This document shows, one piece after another, positions 54,314 through 62,690 of a DNA stretch of 64,000 nt. Position 1 is the first letter of the stretch. The number at the start of each line of letters is the position of its first letter. The DNA lies in contig NZ_FQZO01000001.1 of assembly GCF_900142075.1 (NCBI RefSeq), forward strand, positions 186,001-250,000. The letters run 5' to 3'. This DNA is from Clostridium amylolyticum (GTDB lineage Bacteria > Bacillota > Clostridia > Clostridiales > Clostridiaceae). Both the position numbers and the translations under genes were made by a program. The notes under the pieces are model-generated. The model made no database searches and was not told the origin of the DNA. It was given only the letters and a program-made list of their open reading frames with translations.

Positions 54314-55068
54314 TGAGTGTTTTTACCATCCTTGGACGTAATATGAAATGGCGTTTTCATAACGCTTTTACAGTAGTGATTACCATTTTACAGCCTATGC
54401 TGTGGTTAGTTCTATATAGTGCGGTAGCTGGACAATCTATGAAAGGTATTGGAATTAAAAACTACACAGCATTTATTCTACCTGGACTTCTTGTATTGGT
54501 AAGTTTCGGAGCTTGTAGCAGCAGCGGTATTATGAATTATCTTATGAAAACAGATGGCAGCTTCTATAGGGTATTGATTGCTCCAGTAAGTAGAATCTCT
54601 ATTGTTCTCGGTCAAATTTTAGAAGCGGTTTTATGTACATTTCTTGAAGTTTGTATTATGTTTCTCGCTAGTCTTTTTTTCTCCGTTAGAATTGCTTCCG
54701 GATTTGCTGGGGTAATTCTTATTGTTCTAATTGTATTTATGACAGCCTTCTTTATGGCAGGGTTATCTTATGCAATCAGCCTTTCCTTGCCAAATGAAGT
54801 TGTTTACGAAACGGTGATGAACGCCATTGTCCTGCCTGGGTTCTTTCTTAGCACAGCATTATTTCCTGCAGAGGCATTGACGGGAGGTTTGGCAATTGCT
54901 GTTAATCTTAACCCTTTTACCCACGTAATCAATGCTTTGAGAGATTTGGTTTTACAGGAAAGCATTAGTATATTAAATATCACCTTTGTCTTTAGTTTAC
55001 TTGCCATTATGTGCGCCATGAGCTTTGGATGGAGTTTTCACAGATTGAAAAAAGAAACAAGTCTATAG
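54313..55068 (+). CDS. ABC-2 type exporter permease (DrrB-like)
   Basis: 251 residues, six membrane segments. LQPMLWLVLYSAVAGQSMKG, YTAFILPGLLVL and the second-half NPFTHVINALRDLVL motif are those of ABC-2 permeases for drugs and antibiotics. Last gene of the AraC operon, followed by a terminator. Confidence 0.92.
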   Translation: MSVFTILGRNMKWRFHNAFTVVITILQPMLWLVLYSAVAGQSMKGIGIKNYTAFILPGLLVLVSFGACSSSGIMNYLMKTDGSFYRVLIAPVSRISIVLGQILEAVLCTFLEVCIMFLASLFFSVRIASGFAGVILIVLIVFMTAFFMAGLSYAISLSLPNEVVYETVMNAIVLPGFFLSTALFPAEALTGGLAIAVNLNPFTHVINALRDLVLQESISILNITFVFSLLAIMCAMSFGWSFHRLKKETSL

Positions 55069-55084
55069 CTGATTAAGCAAAATG

Positions 55085-55119
55085 AAAGGTTGATCGCATC
55101 AAGCGGTCAGCCTTTTTAT
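55085..55119 (+). terminator. Rho-independent terminator after the ABC-2 operon
   Basis: AAAGGTTGATCGC pairs with GCGGTCAGCCTTT (55103-55115) with two wobbles, followed by TTTT. Confidence 0.85.
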
Positions 55120-55140
55120 TCATAGGTACATAGGTTTCTA

Positions 55141-55380
55141 TTATATTCTAAATTACATGGACAATAATAATATTAAATATAGAAAGCCATGGAGAAATTG
55201 TATATTGATGAATCCACGGAATAGGTTCATAATAAATTTATATCCAGCAACTGTCGGAAGGATAGGAAAGCGAATATATAGCTTTTATTAAGGGTATTTA
55301 TGAAGAAACTGAACACTATCAAGTAATGAAGAGCTTTATTAATAATAACACGATGTTAGATATTCTTATTAACGATAAAT
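55141..55380 (+). pseudogene. Gene relics, partly duplicated from the GyrI-like gene at 56525
   Basis: Positions 55141-55178 match 56881-56918 with three mismatches in 38 bases and read ILNYMDNNNIK, as in the intact gene's VLNYMDNNNIK. The frame runs on to NPRNRFIINLYPATVGRIGK and stops, then another frame (about 55283-55380) reads FIKGIYEETEHYQVMKSFIN to a TAA. At least one frameshift; the second part was not recognised. Confidence 0.5.
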
Positions 55381-55420
55381 AAAAATTGAATATAAAGAAC
55401 TAACTAGGAGGAAAGTAGAA

Positions 55421-56221
55421 GTGCAAAAAATAAATTTTTATGATGTAGGAACAATTGATGATAATCAAATAAAGTTTGCGGTAATATCAACTAAATATAA
55501 TGGTAAATGGGTATTTGTAAGGCATAAGGAAAGAGAAACCTGGGAGATTCCAGGCGGGCATAGAGAAAGTCTGGAGGATATTTATAATACAGCCTCAAGA
55601 GAATTAGTTGAAGAAACTGGAGCCACAGATTTTAAATTATATCCTATATGCATTTATTCTGTAGATAGAGATGGAGTAGAAAGTTTTGGACAACTTTTTT
55701 ATGCTGAAGTAGAGAATTTAGATGAGTTACCAGATTCAGAGATTGGGGAAGTAAGGATATTTGATGAAATGCCATTAAATCTAACCTATCCGCTAATTCA
55801 ACCTTTTTTATTTGAAAGAACCCTTAAATTTTTAAGTAGTAGTGGACAAGTAAGTACACTACAACAAGATAATGATCTGACAATATCTAAAATGTTAGAG
55901 TTATCTTATAGCCTATGGGAAAAACATAAGGAGACTTGGTCACCAATGAAGCCTGAATATGGTAAAACATTTATTCTTTATATGATTGAAGAGATAGGAG
56001 AAGCAATTGCAATAATAAAGAAAAAGGGTGAACAAGAGATAATGGACGATCCAGAAGTTAGGGCTAGATTTATAGAAGAATTAGGAGATGTATTAATGTA
56101 CTATATGGATGTGCTTAATAGATTTGATATATCAGCAGAAGAATTTACTAATGCGTATATTAAGAAGTTTCAAAATAACATGAGTAGAAACTATAAAGAG
56201 CAGTATAAAAACTTTATATAA
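55421..56221 (+). CDS. Nudix hydrolase fused to a MazG-like pyrophosphohydrolase domain
   Basis: 266 residues, GTG start behind AGGAGG. N-terminal Nudix domain with a full Nudix box (G46... in GGHRESLEDIYNTASRELVE then ETGA). From about residue 150 a helical domain carries EEIGEAIAIIKKKGE and EELGDVLMYYMDVL, the EExxE/ExxD metal motifs of MazG-type NTP pyrophosphohydrolases. Both halves hydrolyse nucleoside-diphosphate-linked or nucleotide substrates in their families, so a nucleotide-cleaning role is likely. Stand-alone gene. Confidence 0.85.
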   Translation: MQKINFYDVGTIDDNQIKFAVISTKYNGKWVFVRHKERETWEIPGGHRESLEDIYNTASRELVEETGATDFKLYPICIYSVDRDGVESFGQLFYAEVENLDELPDSEIGEVRIFDEMPLNLTYPLIQPFLFERTLKFLSSSGQVSTLQQDNDLTISKMLELSYSLWEKHKETWSPMKPEYGKTFILYMIEEIGEAIAIIKKKGEQEIMDDPEVRARFIEELGDVLMYYMDVLNRFDISAEEFTNAYIKKFQNNMSRNYKEQYKNFI

Positions 56222-56241
56222 GAAGCTATAAAAAGCATTTT

Positions 56242-56281
56242 GAGTGAGGATATTAGAGAAGATAGCCTTACTCTTTTTTTA
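56242..56281 (+). terminator. Rho-independent terminator after the Nudix-MazG gene
   Basis: GAGTGAGG (56242-56249) pairs with CCTTACTC (56266-56273) with one wobble; T run to 56281. The stretch from there to 56524 holds no further gene. Confidence 0.8.
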
Positions 56282-56524
56282 TAGTAATTTTTTTAGAATT
56301 AGTATAGTACAAGAAATTAATTGGACTAGAAAATGAGATGTTAGGTTATGGTAAAATTTAATTAAATATACTTAAAAATATTAGGAAAAACGTAATGTAC
56401 TAAAAAGTAAAATATTTGTAATTTTATAATCATAAGGTATATAATCGAATAAAAGGATAGATAAAAGGGATGACGAAGAAAGAAGTGATCATAATTAATG
56501 TATATAGGGGGGAAGAGAATAAAT

Positions 56525-56998
56525 ATGGAAATCAAAAAATGTATTAAAAGTTCTTTTTCGGTAATTGGTAAAGAAGGTTCAAGTAATGATGGGAATGGTT
56601 TTGTAAATAAATTGTGGGAAAACGCCAACAAGCACTTTAATGAGGTGGAATTTCTGGCAAAGAAAGATGAAAAGGGAAATGTTTTAGGGATTTGGGGATT
56701 AATGAGTGATTTTTCAAGGAAATTTAACCCTTGGAAAGAGAATTTTACAAGAGGATTATATTTAGCAGGAGTAGAAGTCATGGACGATGCTCAACCACCT
56801 GATACCTGGATAAAATGGATAGTTCCTCCATTTGAGTATCTTTATATAAAAGTTGATAATAAATACGGAGAAGCCTTTAATTATGTTTTAAATTACATGG
56901 ACAATAATAATATAAAATTAGAAGGTGCTGTATTTGATTATAATTGTCCTGAAGAAAATGGACAATTATATTTGTTTTTCCCAATCAGAAGATTATAA
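56525..56998 (+). CDS. GyrI-like effector-binding domain protein
   Basis: 157 residues. Start ATG 56525 behind AGGGGGGAAG. FSVIGKEGSS, GIWGLMSDFSRKFNPW, GLYLAGVEVMDDAQPPDTWIKWIVPPFEYLYIKV and YLFFPIRRL match the stand-alone GyrI-like (effector-binding) proteins found beside drug exporters. A piece of this gene is duplicated at 55141-55178. It precedes the second ABC-2 exporter by about 160 bp. Confidence 0.8.
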   Translation: MEIKKCIKSSFSVIGKEGSSNDGNGFVNKLWENANKHFNEVEFLAKKDEKGNVLGIWGLMSDFSRKFNPWKENFTRGLYLAGVEVMDDAQPPDTWIKWIVPPFEYLYIKVDNKYGEAFNYVLNYMDNNNIKLEGAVFDYNCPEENGQLYLFFPIRRL

Positions 56999-57154
56999 TA
57001 TGATGGAATAAACATAAATATTGATAAATGAGTGTTTGAGGTGTTTTTAAATAAGGGGGAATTGCATACTTTAGAAACCTTAGAAGAGCTTATCCGGGAG
57101 CGGCTGGTTATCGGAGAGAATGGTAATAAATAATTTTTATAAGGAGAGCTATCT

Positions 57155-58042
57155 ATGATTAAAGTAAAAAATCATACCTTTACTTATCCAAATGGTAAGG
57201 GTGTTTTTGATCTTAATTTCACCGTAGAAGAAGGAGAAGTCATGGGCTACCTAGGCCCCAATGGAGCAGGGAAAACAACCACTATTCGAGGCTTGTTAGG
57301 TTTCCTTCCATCTAAAGATGGAGCTTGTACAATCAATGGGCTTGATTGTTTTTCTAATGCACCTAAAATTCAGAAAATTTTAGGTTATATTCCCGGGGAA
57401 TCAGTATTTCCTGAAAAGATGAAAGCTAATGAATTTTTGTCCTTTATGAACGAAATGCGTGGAACAAAAGATAAAATACGCCAAAAACAACTGATGGAAA
57501 TGTTTGAATTCCAGCCTAAGGGTTATATTAAGAAATTTTCAAAAGGTATGAAGCAAAAGCTTGCCATTGTTGCAGCTTTTATGCATGATCCAAAGGTTAT
57601 AATTTTAGATGAACCAACCAGTGGTCTTGATCCACTAATGCAAAATCGTTTTATTGAGCTTGTGCTTGAGGAGAAACGTAAAGGCAAGACAATACTTATG
57701 AGTAGCCATATTTTTGATGAAGTTGAAAGAACCTGTGAAAATGTTCTAATAATCAAAGAGGGATGCATAGTTGCAAGTTCTGATATGGTTTCTCTAAAAA
57801 ACTCTCAGCGTAATGGATTTATTCTTAAAGTTGATAATGAAAATGAAGCTAGAACTATGTTAAATAATGCAGGGTTTGAAATTGAGAAGGCTATAAACGG
57901 TTCTTTGGAGGTTTATATCAAAGGGGATGCTGTGGACCAATTTATCAAAACTATAGCTAAAATAAAAGTGTTATCATTGGATGTTAAAGCACAATCACTG
58001 GAAGATATTTTTATGCACTTTTATAGCGGAAAGGGGAATTAA
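57155..58042 (+). CDS. ABC-2 type exporter ATP-binding protein
   Basis: 295 residues. Walker A GPNGAGKTT, signature FSKGMKQKLAI (degenerate SKGM form, common in this class), Walker B VIILDEPTSGLDP, H-loop SSHIF, C-terminal SLEDIFMHFYSG. AAGGAGAG site. Two bases before the permease gene. About 60 bases upstream is a short open tail (LETLEELIRERLVIGENGNK) that may be the remnant of a lost regulator. Confidence 0.92.
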   Translation: MIKVKNHTFTYPNGKGVFDLNFTVEEGEVMGYLGPNGAGKTTTIRGLLGFLPSKDGACTINGLDCFSNAPKIQKILGYIPGESVFPEKMKANEFLSFMNEMRGTKDKIRQKQLMEMFEFQPKGYIKKFSKGMKQKLAIVAAFMHDPKVIILDEPTSGLDPLMQNRFIELVLEEKRKGKTILMSSHIFDEVERTCENVLIIKEGCIVASSDMVSLKNSQRNGFILKVDNENEARTMLNNAGFEIEKAINGSLEVYIKGDAVDQFIKTIAKIKVLSLDVKAQSLEDIFMHFYSGKGN

Positions 58043-58044
58043 TT

Positions 58045-58842
58045 ATGTCTTTTCCATTATTTAAATCAACTTTAAAAAGAAATTGGATGCTTCTTATAAT
58101 ATTTTTTATGGTTTTATTGCTTTATTCTGTTGAGATGATTAGTATGTATAATCCAGAAAGTATGAAACAATTTGATGAGATGCTAGAGCTTCTGCCAAAA
58201 GGTCTTATAGATGCCATGGGCTTCGGAAAAGTAGCAGGAGATCTTTCAGGATACATCGCTTCCACACTTTATGGAATGATCATGCTTGTTTTTCCTATGA
58301 TTTATTGCATAATCTTAGGGGGCCGAGTTGTTGCCCGTCCTGTTGACAGTGGATATATGGCATATTATCTATCCACACCAAATTCTAGAACAAAGATAAT
58401 AATGACTCAAGGAATTTATGCTGTTTTAAGTATTATAGTGCTATTTGCTGTTACTTTTGTATCAACAGTTGCAGCCTGTAACCTAATGTTCCCAGGAAAG
58501 TTAGTTGTTTCACAGTATATAAATGTGGTTTTAATTACACTGCTTGTGAACTTGTCTGTAATGATGATTTGCTTTTTCTTCTCATGCCTCTTTAGCGACG
58601 CAACAAAAGCTATGGGTTTCGGATCTGCTGTACCTATTGGATTTTTCTTAATGACAATGATAGCAAACGCATCAGATAAACTTAAAGATTTAAATAATTA
58701 TTCTATATATGGGCTTTATGACCCAACAACCATTGCACACGATGGAATTCCCACTGGACTTATGGTTTTTTATATAGGGCTGATTGTGGTATTATTTACT
58801 GCAAGTATATTAGTGTTCAGGAAGAAAAATTTATCTATTTAA
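58045..58842 (+). CDS. ABC-2 type exporter permease
   Basis: 265 residues, six membrane segments, with GLIDAMGFGKVAGDLSGYIASTLYGMIMLVFPMIY and VARPVDSGYMAYYLSTP typical of ABC-2 permeases of the bacteriocin/antibiotic type. Paired with the preceding ATPase. Confidence 0.88.
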   Translation: MSFPLFKSTLKRNWMLLIIFFMVLLLYSVEMISMYNPESMKQFDEMLELLPKGLIDAMGFGKVAGDLSGYIASTLYGMIMLVFPMIYCIILGGRVVARPVDSGYMAYYLSTPNSRTKIIMTQGIYAVLSIIVLFAVTFVSTVAACNLMFPGKLVVSQYINVVLITLLVNLSVMMICFFFSCLFSDATKAMGFGSAVPIGFFLMTMIANASDKLKDLNNYSIYGLYDPTTIAHDGIPTGLMVFYIGLIVVLFTASILVFRKKNLSI

Positions 58843-58860
58843 AATGTCAGGAGAATTAAC

Positions 58861-59715
58861 ATGATTTACTTAAGAGCTTTTGAATTTCCAAATGATGATA
58901 AGGAATTTAATTTTTTCATGGAGATAAAAAGAACCTGCTATGACTCATTTTATCCCTTTAAAGTACTATCAAAACATACTTTTGAAAGAATTGATTTTGA
59001 ACCCATTACTATTTTATATGGTGGAAATGGATCAGGTAAATCAACTGCATTAAATGCAATAGCTGAAAAAGTAGGAATTCATAGGGATTCTGTTTATAAT
59101 AAATCAAATTTCTATACGGATTATGTAGATATGTGTGAGATGCAGCTTGAGGAGGAAATCCCTGAAAATAGTAGAATCATTACCAGTGATGATGTATTTG
59201 ACTATATGCTGAATATCCGTAACCTCAACGAAGGAATTGACTTAAAACGAGAAGAACTCTTTGAAGAATATTTGGATGCTAAATATTCTCATTTTCGGAT
59301 GAATTCTATAGCGGATTATGAGGAGCTTAAAAAAGTAAATAATGCTAGAAGTAAAACGCAGTCTCGGTTTGTAAGAAGTGAATTGATGGATAATGTGAAG
59401 GAATATTCTAATGGGGAAAGTGCATTTCTATATTTTACTGAAAAAATTGGTGAAAATGGACTTTATATATTAGACGAGCCTGAAAATAGCCTTTCTCCAA
59501 AACGTCAGATGGAATTAATGCAATTTATAGAGGACTCTGCACGCTATTTGGGCTGTCAATTCATTATTTCAACCCATTCCCCATTTCTGTTAGCCATGCA
59601 TGGAGCGAAAATCTATGATCTTGATGAAGATCCAGTGGATGTGAAAATGTGGACAGAATTGGAGAATGTGCGTACATATTATGAGTTTTTTAAAAGGTAT
59701 GAAAAGGAGTTTTGA
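58861..59715 (+). CDS. AAA family ATPase (SMC/RecF-like, AAA_21 type)
   Basis: 284 residues. Walker A YGGNGSGKSTALNAIAEK (about 54-70), a helical insert, NGESAFLYFTEKIGENGLYILDEPENSLSPKRQMEL (signature and Walker B) and ISTHSPFLLAMHGA. Starts 18 bp after the permease gene with an AGGAG site, so it is probably in the same transcript. Such ATPases are often orphans or paired with a nuclease; no nuclease is adjacent. Confidence 0.88.
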   Translation: MIYLRAFEFPNDDKEFNFFMEIKRTCYDSFYPFKVLSKHTFERIDFEPITILYGGNGSGKSTALNAIAEKVGIHRDSVYNKSNFYTDYVDMCEMQLEEEIPENSRIITSDDVFDYMLNIRNLNEGIDLKREELFEEYLDAKYSHFRMNSIADYEELKKVNNARSKTQSRFVRSELMDNVKEYSNGESAFLYFTEKIGENGLYILDEPENSLSPKRQMELMQFIEDSARYLGCQFIISTHSPFLLAMHGAKIYDLDEDPVDVKMWTELENVRTYYEFFKRYEKEF

Positions 59716-59727
59716 TGCTTTTGAGAG

Positions 59728-59755
59728 TTGGTAGATTATGAGCATAACCTACCAA
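59728..59755 (+). terminator. Hairpin after the AAA ATPase gene
   Basis: TTGGTAGATTATG (59728-59740) pairs with CATAACCTACCAA (59743-59755) with one mismatch. The T run is missing, so its role as terminator is uncertain. Confidence 0.45.
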
Positions 59756-60190
59756 ATATACCACCCAGTACGGTAAGTTTTGCAAAATAGCTTATTTTTA
59801 TATTTTCACAATTTATTTCGCTTAATAGAAGGTATATTTTTAAAGAATATATAAGAAATCGTACGTTACTTTCGTCTGCCCATGATCCTGTGAATACTGA
59901 TGTGAATATAATAGATTTAGCTTATACATATCAAAAGGAACCACCCAAGCCTTTACTTGAGTTTTACTAATTGGCTAGCTTAGTCATGGGATATCAGCTT
60001 GGTATATACTCGCCGGATTAAGTTTCTCTAATATTTAATTATATAAAAAAATATTCAATCTTAGTAAATTGAGTACTTTTTAGTATGGTTAAATAGGGTT
60101 ATTGGTTTAATACCTTATGAAATCAGACACTTATTAGGATTGTAAAAAGAATGGTAAGAATTCTGATGGAATTAATAAAAATCATTCATA
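59756..60190. other. Non-coding or decayed stretch
   Basis: No intact gene. Around 59840-59970 an open but startless stretch reads FVCPHDPVNTDVNIIDLAYT then YQKEPPKPLLEFY and a stop, likely a gene remnant of unknown origin. Confidence 0.4.
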
Positions 60191-60694
60191 ATGAAAGAAT
60201 CAATGACGAGTAATAGAATTATAAATGCTCCATTAACATTTTCCTACAGGGCACTAGAGTTATATAGAAAACTAACAACTGGTATAGCTACTTTCTACAG
60301 AAAGGAAGCCAATATAAATGAATTTAATCAGATGGTATTGACAGAGCTTTTCACACAGTTATATTCAACTGGAGAAAGTATATTAATTGTATTAGCTGCT
60401 ACATTGTATACATACTCATTTTCAAGCCATTTGATTCACTATGATGGAGAATGTCTTAAGCAAAGATCAGAAGCATTAATGAATAATGCTGTAAGAAACG
60501 ATGAATCACTTGATCTGGCGCATTTGTTGAGAATAATATCGAATGTAGTAAGTCTTGGTACTATTAGAGTCAGTGAATACGTAAAAGTCTATAATTTGGA
60601 TGTAAAACAATATAGAAAGAACTTAAATGATAACCTTACATTTCTTAACGAAATCGAAGAAATTAATAACAAATCTTTAGATGGAAAGCATTAG
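60191..60694 (+). CDS. Protein of unknown function
   Basis: 167 residues, mostly helical (SYRALELYRKLTTGIATFYRK, TGESILIVLAATLYTYSFSS, HLLRIISNVVSLGTIRVSEY). One moderately hydrophobic helix but no clear membrane or signal segment. ATG 60191 has no good ribosome binding site; ATG 60203 is an alternative. Stands alone between decayed DNA and the minus-strand glycosidase. Not recognised, and it may be inactive. Confidence 0.5.
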   Translation: MKESMTSNRIINAPLTFSYRALELYRKLTTGIATFYRKEANINEFNQMVLTELFTQLYSTGESILIVLAATLYTYSFSSHLIHYDGECLKQRSEALMNNAVRNDESLDLAHLLRIISNVVSLGTIRVSEYVKVYNLDVKQYRKNLNDNLTFLNEIEEINNKSLDGKH

Positions 60695-61062
60695 AAACTG
60701 AATTAAAATGAAGGCAAAGGTTTTAGCTACAATGAAGTTTAGTAATAGTTGTTGATTTACAATTAAAATTGGTTCTTAGTCAAATCTGATGAAAGCCACC
60801 AAATGGGGGCTTATTTATATGCTAATTAATATTTTATTCCTTAATAGTTGAAAGGTAGCTCTTACAAACATATATCTCTTTATATATTTGACTCTATTGA
60901 CCTTATATTCTAATATTCCATAGTGTATTATAAAATGTCTCTATCACTATGCATACTTAATGTAAAATGCAATATATCCCTTTTAGGAGACTCTTTGAGT
61001 CTTCTTTGATATAGATATAAGTGGTACAGATATATCGAAAGTGAATCGTCCTCTTTTTTTAA
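60695..61062. other. Intergenic stretch
   Basis: No gene seen on either strand. A small hairpin (GGAGACTC/GAGTCTTC, about 60986-61005) is present. Otherwise AT-rich. Confidence 0.4.
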
Positions 61063-61095
61063 CAAAAAAATGGGGGGATTTATTCTCCCGCCCAT
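61063..61095 (-). terminator. Terminator of the minus-strand glycosidase gene
   Basis: ATGGG (61070-61074) and GGGA (61075-61078) pair with CCCAT (61091-61095) and TCCC (61086-61089) with one bulged base; the A run at 61064-61070 is a T run on the minus strand. Confidence 0.75.
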
Positions 61096-61114
61096 AAATA
61101 ATTTATACTTCCTG

Positions 61115-62479
61115 TTATATTCTTCTTAAAGTCCATAGACAGAAGGAATCTCCTATCATATTAGCATCTATGCATAATTTGCTGTTATTAACTGTAGCGT
61201 CAATTTTCTTTGTTGGTTGCAGAGAATGAGATGTTGGATCTGTCAGGCAATTGTTTGTATGGTTGTCCACCATAAATTGATTAAGCTCATACCTTCCGTT
61301 TTCCAAATTGTTAAATATTACTTCTATAGCATCTTGGTTTTTGCCTGGATTTGAAACTAACAGGCATATTCTTTCGTTATCTATTGTTGCAACGGCTTTG
61401 TTCTCCAGATATTCCTCAATCATAAGCTCATGGGTGCCCAGCATTTTAAACATGGTCATTGTGTGTCCGCTTGGTGTGGGAATATATTCATTCTCTTCAT
61501 TAAGTATGAACATGGTTCTTCCTATTTGCTGATTCGGGTTATGAAAAGTGCACCATGGGAACATTTTTAGGTTAGGGTAGTGGGAGCCTAATATCATTCC
61601 AGGGATTTCACCAGCTGCATTTTGAATATTCGTTGGGCGGCCAGCATCTCCCTCTCCAACCCTGAGTCCATATTCAGTCATAAGCAGTGGAAGAACAGGG
61701 AGATTAAGCTCATTGATCATCTCCTGATGACGCATGCAAAACTCCATTATACGCTGTGGATTTGTATGATATTCATGCATGGAATAGAAATCAATGATTT
61801 TTTCCTCATCTCTGCTTAAAAGCTCTAAAAATTCCTGCCAGAAATGCCAGTGGGTGATTCCATGGGATAATCCAAACCCACCTATCTTAAGGGAAATTTC
61901 GTAATCATGTTTTTTGTTTAGTCTTTGGATAGCACGATAGGCACACTGATATAGGCTGTAATACTCCTTCATATTTAATTTTCCAAATTGCAGCAGTTCA
62001 ACTTCATTGCAGCATTCGATATATGTTATATTTGGACATAGATTCTTATAATACTCAACAACCCTTTGGAAAACTTCTTCATATTGCTGATGTGTGATGA
62101 TACCATCTATAGTTTCCCTTTCATATCTGCGCAAATTCAGCAATACTCTATCAGCGCATTCTGCATGGGATGTCAAGTACTCCTGGATATGAGCATTTAC
62201 AGGTGAGGGTACGGTTAATGGCCAGTCATAGTCATAATGATTTTTATCCCCATGATACCTGTTAACTCCAATGGGATAATCCCAATAATATGAATCAGTT
62301 CGATAATCCCATACTTCATCCAAGGTAATAAAAAGTCTGATGATGGAGGGACGGCCAATAACCTTTTCCATAACCTTTGGAAATAGAGGAGAAGGGGTGT
62401 AACGCAATGTAGTATTCTGAAACTTTTCCACATGGGGCCATTTTCGATATGAATTTTTAGTATCAACAGTTATTTTCAT
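61115..62479 (-). CDS. Clan GH-A glycoside hydrolase, GH39-like
   Basis: 454 residues from ATG 62479 (behind AAGGAGG, which overlaps the upstream ATG at 62497). A TIM-barrel glycosidase: ITYIECCNEVELLQF carries the Asn-Glu acid/base pair and LPLLMTEYGLRVGEG the nucleophile Glu, in the order and spacing of clan GH-A. DFYSMHEYHTNPQRIMEF and a C-terminal beta domain recall GH39 xylosidases, but the family is not certain. No signal peptide, so cytoplasmic. Divergent from the mannose-isomerase-like gene. Confidence 0.7.
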   Translation of the reverse strand: MKITVDTKNSYRKWPHVEKFQNTTLRYTPSPLFPKVMEKVIGRPSIIRLFITLDEVWDYRTDSYYWDYPIGVNRYHGDKNHYDYDWPLTVPSPVNAHIQEYLTSHAECADRVLLNLRRYERETIDGIITHQQYEEVFQRVVEYYKNLCPNITYIECCNEVELLQFGKLNMKEYYSLYQCAYRAIQRLNKKHDYEISLKIGGFGLSHGITHWHFWQEFLELLSRDEEKIIDFYSMHEYHTNPQRIMEFCMRHQEMINELNLPVLPLLMTEYGLRVGEGDAGRPTNIQNAAGEIPGMILGSHYPNLKMFPWCTFHNPNQQIGRTMFILNEENEYIPTPSGHTMTMFKMLGTHELMIEEYLENKAVATIDNERICLLVSNPGKNQDAIEVIFNNLENGRYELNQFMVDNHTNNCLTDPTSHSLQPTKKIDATVNNSKLCIDANMIGDSFCLWTLRRI

Positions 62480-62690
62480 ATTTACCTCCTTATGCATATA
62501 AATTAATTTAATAATATCACACTATTCTTATAAATGAAATAAAATAACAAAGAATAATAAAAAATAAAAAAGATTGAAATAAAATTACAAATGGGCTATA
62601 TTAAATATAAGGGGGTGCAATCCTCAATAATTTATAAAAATGGAGTATGGGCAGCAAATCCCATGCCTCATTAATAAAGGAGAGTATTTT

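Noticed and set aside
56362..56781. Minus-strand frame of 139 codons overlapping the GyrI-like gene
   Set aside because: Antisense to a well-supported gene, Phe/Leu/Ile-rich product and no ribosome binding site.
57062..57133. Small TTG-started frame (HTLETLEELIRERLVIGENG) before the second ABC exporter
   Set aside because: The purine-rich site is only one base from the TTG; better seen as the tail of a lost regulator gene.
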